A stretch of 23,077 nucleotides of DNA from Emcibacter sp. (GTDB taxonomy: Bacteria; Pseudomonadota; Alphaproteobacteria; Sphingomonadales; Emcibacteraceae). Position numbers and translations under genes: made by a program. The notes under the pieces are model-generated. The model saw nothing but the letters and a program-made list of their open reading frames with translations. It was not told the origin of the DNA and searched no databases. Positions 15,876 to 23,077 of this stretch are shown here, in pieces (position 1 is the stretch's first letter; every line of letters starts with the position of its first letter). The stretch is from assembly GCA_023142175.1 (NCBI GenBank), contig JAGLJX010000084.1, positions 1 through 23,077 of the forward strand, written 5' to 3'.

Positions 15876-17225
15876 TTGGAAAGAGTTAAAAACTGGTGGG
15901 GGGCCATCGAAGTTTACCGTCAAAAAAATATTATTTCCATGCTGTTTCTTGGCTTTTCAAGCGGCTTGCCGCTGGCGCTGTCATTCAGCGTGCTGGGGCT
16001 TTGGCTGAAGGAAGATGGCCTGTCGTTAGGCGAGACGGTGCAATTCTCTCTATTGGGCTTACCCTATTTATTCAAATTTGCCTGGGCTCCTTTGATTGAC
16101 AGAATGCCACTGCCCTTTTTGACGGCGCGTCTGGGGCAACGGCGCGGATGGATGATCTTGTCTCAGGTTATGGTCATGGTGGCGATTGTGGCACTGGGGG
16201 GATTCGCATCGGCTTCGGCCCCTGTTTTGACGGCATTGATTGCCCTGTCACTGACGTTTAGTTCAGCCACACAGGATATCGTGATTGATGCTTTCCGGAT
16301 TGACAGCCTGTCCGATGATGAGCAGGCCGCAGGGGCCGCAATGGCGATTTATGGCTATCGGATTGCCATGTTGGTGTCCGGTGGAGGCAGCTTGATTTTA
16401 GCAGATATTATTGACTGGTCATTGGTCTATTTTATCATGGCATCCTTTATGGTTGTCGGCATGATAACCTGTTTCCTTTCGCCAGAACCGGCTAGTAGTG
16501 AGAAACAGATTGTTAATGATCAGGAAGCCGCCTTAATAGAGAAGTTTCAAGAGAATTTCGGAAGAAAATCAGCCAGTTTTCTCGCCTGGTCCAAGATCGC
16601 AATAGTGGCCCCTTTTCAGAATTTTATGACTAAAAAAGCATGGGTCATCATTCTTTTAACGATCATTTTATTCAAACTCGGCGATGCGCTCGCGGGGGTT
16701 ATCACTAATTTATTCTTGGTGGATGCCTTGGGCTTTACCAAAACGCAGGTCGGTACAATAGTGAAGGGCTATGGTCTTGTCGCTACCCTGTCCGGTATTG
16801 CTTTGGGGGGTATCCTGCTCAATAAAACCGGTATGTTCAAGGCCTTGGTGATAACCGGAGTTTTGCAGCTTTTATCCAATGGCCTGTTCATCATACAATA
16901 TTACCTTGGGGTCGATGTTCTTTTCCTTCATGTGACTATTGGGGTTGAAAATTTCACCGGTGGCATGGGAACCGTGGTCTTTGTGGCCTATCTTTCCGCG
17001 CTGTGTAACAAAGCCTTTTCGGCGACCCAATATGCCTTAATGAGTGCCTTGTCCGCCGTGCCAAGGGTCTTTTTATCTGCCAACGCGGGGCATTGGGTGG
17101 AAAGTCTGGGCTGGGTTAATTTCTTCACATTGACCATCATTGCGGCCGTTCCGGGGATATTGTTGATGTTTTATTTGCGCAAATATAATATGGGAATTTC
17201 TCATGATTTTCCGGTAAAAATCTGA
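15876..17225 (+). CDS. AmpG-like MFS permease (muropeptide transporter family)
   Basis: A 449-residue, about 12-helix major facilitator of the AmpG family, which imports GlcNAc-anhydroMurNAc muropeptides for cell-wall recycling. Typical features are MLFLGFSSGLPLAL near the N-terminus, FKFAWAPLIDR and LGQRRGWM between helices 2 and 3, and SATQDIVIDAFRID. No ATG or GTG exists upstream of the conserved N-terminus in frame. The only start that keeps it is TTG at 15876, with GAGG 9 bases upstream. Other AmpG-family members carry different substrates, so muropeptide import is inferred by family. It ends 2 bp from the convergent zinc-ribbon gene. Confidence 0.87.
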   Translation: MERVKNWWGAIEVYRQKNIISMLFLGFSSGLPLALSFSVLGLWLKEDGLSLGETVQFSLLGLPYLFKFAWAPLIDRMPLPFLTARLGQRRGWMILSQVMVMVAIVALGGFASASAPVLTALIALSLTFSSATQDIVIDAFRIDSLSDDEQAAGAAMAIYGYRIAMLVSGGGSLILADIIDWSLVYFIMASFMVVGMITCFLSPEPASSEKQIVNDQEAALIEKFQENFGRKSASFLAWSKIAIVAPFQNFMTKKAWVIILLTIILFKLGDALAGVITNLFLVDALGFTKTQVGTIVKGYGLVATLSGIALGGILLNKTGMFKALVITGVLQLLSNGLFIIQYYLGVDVLFLHVTIGVENFTGGMGTVVFVAYLSALCNKAFSATQYALMSALSAVPRVFLSANAGHWVESLGWVNFFTLTIIAAVPGILLMFYLRKYNMGISHDFPVKI

Positions 17226-17227
17226 CC

Positions 17228-17626
17228 CTAACACCTTCGGGCAATGATGTTTAATATAGAAGAAAACCTGTTTTTCCGCCAAGCCATTTTAAAACCATGC
17301 TGCTCAAGCAGGAACATAATATTTTTCGCTCTGAAAAAATTAATCTGGCCGGGTAGGATCACAGGTTTTTGAAGAAAACGGATCACGGGTGTTGATATAT
17401 GCAATGTTTCACCGGGTTTCATCAAATGGAATTTTTCATGAAAATAATCATGTAGATCTTCCTGAAAGGGAAGGGCCGTATCCTCTGTATTTGAAATATT
17501 TTCTTGCCGGGTGCCAACCGCCGTACGCCGTTCAAACTTGCAAAAGGGGCAAGTGAAGTCCTGAGCTGAGACCGCTTTCGATATTTTTGCGCCACATATG
17601 GGGCAGGTAATAGAGGGGCGTATCAT
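17228..17626 (-). CDS. Small zinc-ribbon protein with methyltransferase-like C-terminal half
   Basis: A 132-residue protein not assignable to a named family with certainty. Cys8, Cys11, Cys26 and Cys29 (CPIC and CPFC) form a zinc ribbon. After a linker, residues 58-115 resemble the last strands of class I SAM-dependent methyltransferases. LMKPGETLHISTP matches the LKPGG-xLxIxTP strand, and INFFRAKNIMFLLEQHGFKMAW matches the NFFS...LLExxGF segment. The glycine-rich SAM-binding region (motif I) that should precede this is absent, so methyltransferase activity is not expected. It could be a decayed gene or a standalone regulator. There is no frameshift within the open frame. The SD is weak. It is divergent from olsB across 101 bp. 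Confidence 0.6.
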   Translation of the reverse strand: MIRPSITCPICGAKISKAVSAQDFTCPFCKFERRTAVGTRQENISNTEDTALPFQEDLHDYFHEKFHLMKPGETLHISTPVIRFLQKPVILPGQINFFRAKNIMFLLEQHGFKMAWRKNRFSSILNIIARRC

Positions 17627-17700
17627 ATATTTTGCAAATCTTTCAGATTAATTTTTTGTTGTACTTATAGGTTACGCTTGAACGTATGTTAAGTTGATTT

Positions 17701-17726
17701 ATAAGAATTAGTTCTTATGATAAGAA
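17701..17726. promoter_or_regulatory. Operator-like triple half-site upstream of olsB
   Basis: Half-sites ATAAGAA (17701-17707), TTCTTAT (17712-17718) and ATAAGAA (17720-17726) alternate in orientation. The first two form a palindrome with a 4-base spacer. The last two form a perfect 15-bp 7-1-7 palindrome. The array ends one base before the olsB ATG and overlaps its ribosome binding region. It does not match Fur, Irr (ICE), RirA or Pho box patterns I know. Suggestive of a repressor site, regulator unknown. Confidence 0.45.
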
Positions 17727-17727
17727 G

Positions 17728-18570
17728 ATGAGGCAGATGGATATACAGACGGATAAGATTATGGAACGCTTAGCGGAAGATCCCGTTTTTATTAAAGCCG
17801 GACCTATAGAAATAAGAATTGCAACCTCTGAAGAAGAAATAACCGCAGCGCAAAAGCTACGGTATAAGGTCTTCTATGAGGAAATGCAGGCCCGCCCCAG
17901 CCCTGAAATGGCACGGCAACGGCGTGATTTTGATGACTTTGACCTGATTTGCGATCAGCTTCTGGCCTTTGATACTACCAAAAGCGGTGATGATGCCGTT
18001 ATTGCCACCTATCGCCTGCTCCGGGAAGAAAAAATTGACAACATCAGTGAATTTTATTCCTCTTCGGAGTTCGACCTCAGCAATATGGATAATGATTATT
18101 TCCGTGCGTTAATGGCCGGACGGCAGTTGCTTGAGCTGGGCCGGAGTTGCGTGCGCGAGGAATATCGTTCGAATAATATTATCAACCTCATGTGGCGGGC
18201 CATTGTACGATATATAGTACTTCATAACGTGGGCTGTATGTTTGGCTGTGCCAGCCTTGAGGGTGTTATACAGGGTGATCTGGAATTGCCGCTGTCTTAT
18301 CTGCGCTATAAATATAAAACCCCTGACGAGTTTAATATTCCGGCCTTGTCGGCGCGTTACCAGAAAATGGATTATTTTAAGGGTGATGATCTGGATAAAA
18401 TAAAGGCCAAACGGCAATTGGCCCCTCTGGTGAGGGGATATGCCAGACTTGGTTGTTATATTGGCGATGGTGCAGTGATAGACGAGCAGTTCAATACAAC
18501 AGATGTTTTAATTCTTCTACTGACAGATAAATTAAGAGAAACAACCCCCAGACTTTTTGACGACACGTAA
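17728..18570 (+). CDS. olsB: OlsB-type ornithine (acyl-ACP) N-acyltransferase
   Basis: A 280-residue GNAT-fold acyltransferase of the OlsB/hemolysin-like family. It transfers a 3-hydroxyacyl chain from acyl-ACP to the alpha-amine of ornithine, the first step of ornithine lipid synthesis, at the cytoplasmic membrane face. Family signatures seen are AQKLRYKVFYEEM (41-53), VIATYRLL, LLELGRSCV, FGCASLEG and the C-terminal GYARLGCYIGDGAVIDEQFNTTDVLILL. The second step enzyme OlsA is not in the window. Instead a CREST hydrolase follows at about 19 bp. The start could be the ATG at 17728 or at 17737. The SD-like AAGAAG sits immediately against the first and 9 bases before the second. The acyl acceptor is inferred from family. 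Confidence 0.85.
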   Translation: MRQMDIQTDKIMERLAEDPVFIKAGPIEIRIATSEEEITAAQKLRYKVFYEEMQARPSPEMARQRRDFDDFDLICDQLLAFDTTKSGDDAVIATYRLLREEKIDNISEFYSSSEFDLSNMDNDYFRALMAGRQLLELGRSCVREEYRSNNIINLMWRAIVRYIVLHNVGCMFGCASLEGVIQGDLELPLSYLRYKYKTPDEFNIPALSARYQKMDYFKGDDLDKIKAKRQLAPLVRGYARLGCYIGDGAVIDEQFNTTDVLILLLTDKLRETTPRLFDDT

Positions 18571-18589
18571 CAGTAAGGGGAGAGGCTTT

Positions 18590-19363
18590 TTGTATCGGCA
18601 TATAATTCTGGCAGTTCTGAGCATCTTGGCCGTTGGCGCGATGTTGTTCGTCGGCCCTATCCCACAAGACATGGAATATCATAAATTTGTCGATCAGTAT
18701 TCTTTGTGGGGGATTCCCAATTTTTACAATGTGATGAGCAATATTCCTTTTATTATTGTCGGGCTATGGGGGCTTAAAAAATACCGGACAGATTTAGTCA
18801 GTCAGGCTTATAAGACGCCGTATCTTATTCTGTCTTATGGTGTGATTTTGACCGCTTTCGGTTCGGGCTGGTATCATCTTATTCCTGCCAACCAATCCCT
18901 TGTCTGGGACCGCTTGCCCATGACAATTGCATTTATGTCATTATTCAGCCTGATCATCCGTGATTATGTTCATGGGGAAATGGGCCGAAAAATGTTGTTT
19001 CCAGCACTTTTTTTTGGAGCATTAAGCATCCTTTACTGGCATATCACTGAACAGATGGGGGCAGGGGACCTGCGGCCCTATGTGCTAGTTCAGTTCCTGC
19101 CTATGCTGCTCATTCCGACCATCATGGCTTTATATAAACCCAGATACAGCAACCGCGCCGACCTTATTCTGGTGCTGGTATTTTATTTTGCTGCCAAAAT
19201 GGCCGAATATTATGACGGTATGATTTATGATGCGTTGGGCGGCAGCATCAGCGGTCATTCCATCAAACATCTTCTGGCGGCGGCCGGCTCCTACTATGCC
19301 CTAAAAATGTTTCTTATTATTTTAGAAGATTCACATTGTGTGCCGCCAGAGCCGCAAGGTTAA
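18590..19363 (+). CDS. Ceramidase-like CREST membrane hydrolase
   Basis: A 257-residue, roughly seven-helix membrane protein of the alkaline-ceramidase/CREST family. The full metal-hydrolase set is visible. Ser92-x3-His96 is in FGSGWYH, Asp107 lies 11 residues later in LVWDR, and His223-x3-His227 is in GHSIKH. These match in spacing the zinc site and catalytic residues described for human ACER3. It should cleave amide or ester bonds of lipids, substrate unknown. I choose the TTG at 18590, because AAGGGGAG lies just upstream. An in-frame TTG at 18557 would overlap olsB and has no such site. It is probably co-expressed with olsB. The last 47 bases overlap the convergent malic enzyme gene. Confidence 0.82.
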   Translation: MYRHIILAVLSILAVGAMLFVGPIPQDMEYHKFVDQYSLWGIPNFYNVMSNIPFIIVGLWGLKKYRTDLVSQAYKTPYLILSYGVILTAFGSGWYHLIPANQSLVWDRLPMTIAFMSLFSLIIRDYVHGEMGRKMLFPALFFGALSILYWHITEQMGAGDLRPYVLVQFLPMLLIPTIMALYKPRYSNRADLILVLVFYFAAKMAEYYDGMIYDALGGSISGHSIKHLLAAAGSYYALKMFLIILEDSHCVPPEPQG

Positions 19364-21590
19364 TAATTTCGGACGCATAAGAGCCCATAGGGATCACCTG
19401 CACAGAATGGGTCAGCCCCACCAGCATGGGGCCAATCACAGTGCCACCGCCAAGCTCCCGGATCATCTTGGTTGAAATATGGGCGGAATGCATGCCCGGC
19501 ATGATCAATATATTGGCAGGGCCGGACAGACGACAGAAGGGATAGGCCTTCATGATCTCAGGGTTGAGGGCCACGCCAGCGTGCATTTCACCTTCATATT
19601 CGAAATCAACTTCCATGCCATCCAAAATGCTTACTGCACCGCGGGATGTCGTGGCTAATATGCCGCCTACAGGATTGCCAAAATTAGTATAGGACATGAA
19701 GGCCACTCTGGGTTCGATTCCAAAATGACGCACCGCTCTGGCGGCATGAATGGCTATCTCTGCCGTTTCTTCTGCGGTTGGCATTTCGTTAATAGCGGTA
19801 TCGGCAACAAAAATCGTCCGGTCGCCCGTGACCACGATGGATAAGCCGATGGCTTTGCAATCGGGCAGGGGGTCGATCACTTTCATGATGCTCTCCAGAG
19901 CGGCGGCATAATGGCGGTTATGTCCCGTCACCATAGCGTCGGCATCGCCGTGGGCCAGCATACAGGCGCCAAAAACATTGCGGTCTGAGCGCACAAGACG
20001 CAGGCAATCCCGATAAAGATATCCTTTGCGCTGCAATTTAGTATACAGAAACTCGGCATATTTTTCGCTTTTATCACTGGTGCGGCCATGATGGATTTCC
20101 AGATCATCATTGCGGTTATGACCAATATGTTCCAGATGGTCGCGGATTTTATCTTCATAGCCGATCAAAACCGCATGACCATATCCATTCTGCTCAAAGC
20201 CCAGGGCCGCACGAAGCACAGTTTCCTCATCCGCTTCAGTAAAGACAACCCGCTTCGGTTCGGTGCTGAGCTGGTCATAGATCATTTGTAGCGTGCCGGT
20301 TGTGGGGTTTAACCTTGCGGCCAGTTCCTTGCGGTAGGCATCCATGTCAATGATAGGGCTTTTGGCGACCCCACTTTTGATGGCAGCTTCGGCTACGGCG
20401 GGGGAGATAGCACTGATCAGGCGCGGGTCAAAAGGGGCGGGGATAATATAATCGGGGCCATATTTTGGATGGCCACCGCTATAGGCCGCAGCCACTTCAT
20501 CAGGCACATCCTCACGGGCCAGTTCGGCAATAGCGAGCGCGGCGGCAATTTTCATTTCGTCATTGATGGTGCTGGCGCGAACATCCAGTGCGCCCCGGAA
20601 AATATAAGGAAAACCAAGCACATTATTGACCTGATTGGGATAATCTGACCGGCCCGTGGCAACTATGGCATCGGAACGGACTTCTTTAACCAATTCCGGT
20701 CTTATTTCGGGGTCTGGATTGGCCATGGCAAAGATAATAGGCTTGTTCGCCATATTCAGTACCATGTCCTGACTGACGGCATCTTTCACGGAAAGCCCCA
20801 GAAAAATATCCGCACCCTTCAGCGCGTCTTCCAAGGTGCGGTGAGGGGTGTCAATTGCGTGAGCTGATTTCCACTGGTTCATACCTTCCTTACGGTCCTG
20901 ATAAATCACGCCTTTGCTATCACACATGATGACATTATTATGGGGCACGCCCATGGCCTTGACCAGTTCGGTACAGGCGATGGCGGCGGCTCCGGCCCCA
21001 TTGACAACGATCTTGACGGTTTTTATGTCGCGGTCTGTGATGTCAATGGCGTTGAGGATGCCGGCAGCGGTTATAATGGCGGTTCCGTGCTGATCGTCAT
21101 GAAAAACCGGAATATCCATTTTTTCACGCAACGACTGTTCGATGATGAAACATTCCGGTGCCTTGATATCCTCAAGGTTAATACCGCCAAAAGTGGGGCC
21201 AAGCAGCTTGACACAATTGATGAATTCGTCCACATCCTGCGTATCTACCTCAAGGTCAATACCGTCTACATCAGCAAAACGCTTAAACAGAACAGCCTTG
21301 CCCTCCATCACGGGTTTTGACGCCAATGCGCCAAGATTTCCAAGACCCAGAATGGCCGAGCCATTGGTGATAATAGCCACAAGATTGCCTTTGGCAGTAT
21401 AATCATAGGCCATGGCGGGATGGTCTGCGATAGCCAGAACAGGTGCTGCTACACCGGGGGAATAGGCCAGTGACAGATCCCGCTGCGTCGCCATGGGCTT
21501 GGTCGCCCGTATTTCCAGTTTACCGGGACGCCCTGCTGCATGATAATGAAGCGCTTCCTTATCGCCAAAATCACTTTTTTTATCACTCAT
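19317..21590 (-). CDS. maeB: NADP-dependent malic enzyme with phosphotransacetylase-like domain (MaeB)
   Basis: A 757-residue hybrid enzyme decarboxylating malate to pyruvate with NADPH formation. Residues about 1-430 are the malic enzyme, with SLAYSPGVAAPV, EGKAVLFKRFADVDGIDLE, the metal-binding LEDIKAPECF, FHDDQHGTA and the nucleotide-binding VVNGAGAAAIA. Residues about 440-757 are a phosphate acetyl/butyryltransferase-like domain (RVVFTEADEETV ... MVTGHNRHYAAALE). In characterised hybrids that domain is not needed for catalysis and serves oligomerisation and acetyl-CoA control. Length is typical. The ribosome binding site AGGG lies upstream of the ATG. Divergent from mutS, a frequent pairing in alphaproteobacteria. 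Confidence 0.96.
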   Translation of the reverse strand: MSDKKSDFGDKEALHYHAAGRPGKLEIRATKPMATQRDLSLAYSPGVAAPVLAIADHPAMAYDYTAKGNLVAIITNGSAILGLGNLGALASKPVMEGKAVLFKRFADVDGIDLEVDTQDVDEFINCVKLLGPTFGGINLEDIKAPECFIIEQSLREKMDIPVFHDDQHGTAIITAAGILNAIDITDRDIKTVKIVVNGAGAAAIACTELVKAMGVPHNNVIMCDSKGVIYQDRKEGMNQWKSAHAIDTPHRTLEDALKGADIFLGLSVKDAVSQDMVLNMANKPIIFAMANPDPEIRPELVKEVRSDAIVATGRSDYPNQVNNVLGFPYIFRGALDVRASTINDEMKIAAALAIAELAREDVPDEVAAAYSGGHPKYGPDYIIPAPFDPRLISAISPAVAEAAIKSGVAKSPIIDMDAYRKELAARLNPTTGTLQMIYDQLSTEPKRVVFTEADEETVLRAALGFEQNGYGHAVLIGYEDKIRDHLEHIGHNRNDDLEIHHGRTSDKSEKYAEFLYTKLQRKGYLYRDCLRLVRSDRNVFGACMLAHGDADAMVTGHNRHYAAALESIMKVIDPLPDCKAIGLSIVVTGDRTIFVADTAINEMPTAEETAEIAIHAARAVRHFGIEPRVAFMSYTNFGNPVGGILATTSRGAVSILDGMEVDFEYEGEMHAGVALNPEIMKAYPFCRLSGPANILIMPGMHSAHISTKMIRELGGGTVIGPMLVGLTHSVQVIPMGSYASEIINLAALAAHNVNLLK

Positions 21591-21829
21591 GACGATAGCC
21601 CTTTTGTTTTTTTATTACACTAAACCAGCCCAAGGAAATTGATTTCCGAGTGCGGAGCAGATAAACTGTTACCCATATAGCGTTAAAAAATAGCATCATT
21701 ATCTGCATATAATATTACCTAATTGCTATATATATTGTAATTATATTAAATGTAAATACCTAAAAGCTTTATTAATATTATAAAATCGAAGAATGAATGA
21801 CGAATACGCTGATAATATCTGAAAAAAAA

Positions 21830-23077
21830 ATGTCAAAGCCAAAACCTGATTCTGCCGTAACGCCTATGATGGTGCAGTTTCTTGAGTTAAAGGAAAAGCA
21901 CAGGGAATATCTGCTGTTTTACCGCATGGGGGATTTTTACGAGCTGTTTTTTGATGATGCGGTGGCGGCATCGGCGGCTTTGGATATTACGCTTACCAAG
22001 CGCGGCAAGCATAATGGCAATGACATTCCCATGTGCGGTGTACCGGTTCATGCCGCGGAAACATATCTGTCCCGTCTTATAAAGCGCGGTTTTAAGGTGG
22101 CCGTTTGTGAGCAGATGGAAAATCCGGCGGAGGCCAAGAAACGCGGGGCCAAATCGGTTGTAAAACGCGATGTGGTACGGCTTGTGACACCGGGGACTAT
22201 CACCGAAGAAAATCTGCTTAATGCCAGACAGAATAATTTTTTGGCGGCTCTGGCCCGTTCGCAGGAAAATTATGCGCTGGCGTGGCTTGATATATCCACC
22301 GGAGATTTTTTTGTCAGTTCGATCATGCCTTCCAATCTGGAAGCGGAATTATCACGGCTTCAGGCTGGAGAGCTGATCCTGTCATCACAAGTGCTTGGCA
22401 GTGATGATTTGGGTGATGCGCTGGAGGATTGGCAGGACATCCTGAGCCTTGTGGAAAGCCGCAGCTTTGACAGCGCTGGTGCCGAAAAAGTGCTGAAAGA
22501 TATCTTTGGTAAAAAATTACCGGACGGTTTCAATCGGGCTGAATTATCCGCCTGCGGAGCATTAGTGACTTATTTGCAGGAAACCCAGAAGGGTAAGCTG
22601 CCGTGCCTTGCCAGCCCCATTTCGGTGGGCGAAGATTGCGTTATGATGATAGACGGTGCCACCCGGCGAAATCTTGAACTGACCCATACACTAGCGGGCG
22701 CACGTCAGGGTAGTTTGCTCCATACTATTGACCGGACCATGACCGGTGCTGGTGCGCGTCTGCTGAACAGCCGCATGAGTGCGCCGCTGATGGATGCGCG
22801 GATCATAAACAGAAGGCTTGATCTGGTGGCTCATTTTCACGAGCATGAAGCCTTCCGTCGTAAAATCAGGGAACTGTTGAAGCGTTGTCCTGATCTGGAA
22901 CGGGCCATGTCGCGGCTTTCTGTTGGTCGGGGCGGACCACGTGATCTTGCTGCGGTTCGGGACGGGCTGATACAGGCGGCAGATATCAAGTTTAACTTTC
23001 AAAACCGCACAGGGGATCTGGTATCTCTGCCGGAGGATATTGAGCCTATTCTGGAGAAGCTCGGTTCCCATCAGGAA
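21830..23077 (+). CDS. mutS: DNA mismatch repair protein MutS, N-terminal half (cut by window end)
   Basis: An open frame with no stop to the right edge, covering about 416 residues of a protein normally near 870. Domain I holds TPMM at 11-14 and the mismatch-wedge motif [10 protein letters not shown] with Phe36 and Glu38, identical in numbering to E. coli MutS when the ATG at 21830 is used. Connector and lever segments follow, for example [29 protein letters not shown] and TRRNLELT. The ATPase domain lies beyond the window. An in-frame ATG at 21797 adds 11 residues across a run of nine A bases. Neither start has a strong ribosome binding site. Confidence 0.95.
   Translation, partial: MSKPKPDSAVTPMMVQFLELKEKHREYLLFYRMGDFYELFFDDAVAASAALDITLTKRGKHNGNDIPMCGVPVHAAETYLSRLIKRGFKVAVCEQMENPAEAKKRGAKSVVKRDVVRLVTPGTITEENLLNARQNNFLAALARSQENYALAWLDISTGDFFVSSIMPSNLEAELSRLQAGELILSSQVLGSDDLGDALEDWQDILSLVESRSFDSAGAEKVLKDIFGKKLPDGFNRAELSACGALVTYLQETQKGKLPCLASPISVGEDCVMMIDGATRRNLELTHTLAGARQGSLLHTIDRTMTGAGARLLNSRMSAPLMDARIINRRLDLVAHFHEHEAFRRKIRELLKRCPDLERAMSRLSVGRGGPRDLAAVRDGLIQAADIKFNFQNRTGDLVSLPEDIEPILEKLGSHQE

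Noticed and set aside
15327..15923. A 198-codon minus-strand open frame across the SYLF gene
   Set aside because: Antisense to a well-supported gene with a good ribosome binding site, and without recognisable motifs.
22691..23071. A 126-codon minus-strand open frame inside mutS
   Set aside because: MutS is unmistakable in the plus frame, and the antisense translation is low-complexity and basic.

Overview
The window looks like chromosomal DNA from an alphaproteobacterium of moderate, slightly AT-leaning base composition. The evidence is an NDUFS4-like complex I accessory subunit, the order lptC-lptA-lptB-rpoN-hpf-ptsN, a hybrid malic enzyme/phosphotransacetylase divergent from mutS, and an OlsB-type acyltransferase. 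I cannot name the genus from sequence alone. No insertion sequence, prophage gene, CRISPR array or rRNA was seen.

Layout. Positions 1-43 hold the 5' half of a tRNA-Arg(TCT), cut by the window edge. Next comes the small complex I subunit gene. Positions 533-5113 form a divergent gene set around a good Fur-box match (4008-4026). Leftward run an OprP-like porin, a periplasmic protein with a covalent-FMN motif, a short two-helix PepSY membrane protein and, 13 bp further, uppP. Rightward runs apbE, the flavin transferase that would load FMN onto the FMN-binding protein, then a pabB-pabC fusion for folate synthesis. I infer an iron-controlled flavin electron-transfer (possibly ferric-reducing) module.

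Positions 6957-7442 are an AT-rich gap with small palindromes. It precedes a tight trio: a ParA-type ATPase, a ribbon-helix-helix protein and a TPR/SPOR lipoprotein. The trio ends in a strong hairpin shared with the convergent ptsN. Positions 10111-15069 are the conserved leftward LPS-export and nitrogen-regulation cluster (lptC, lptA, lptB, rpoN, hpf, ptsN), with a separate sigma70-like promoter in front of hpf.

From 15279 rightward lie a secreted SYLF-domain protein and an AmpG-like permease starting at TTG. The permease converges on a small zinc-ribbon protein that resembles the C-terminal half of a methyltransferase. Rightward again, olsB is followed by a CREST-family (alkaline ceramidase-like) membrane hydrolase with a complete catalytic residue set. 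Its 3' end overlaps the convergent maeB. The window closes with the N-terminal half of mutS, cut by the right edge.

The parts most worth a second look are the Fur-box/flavinylation/PepSY/porin module, the ParA-RHH-SPOR lipoprotein trio, the OlsB-CREST hydrolase pair with an operator-like palindrome over its translation start region, and the zinc-ribbon half-methyltransferase.
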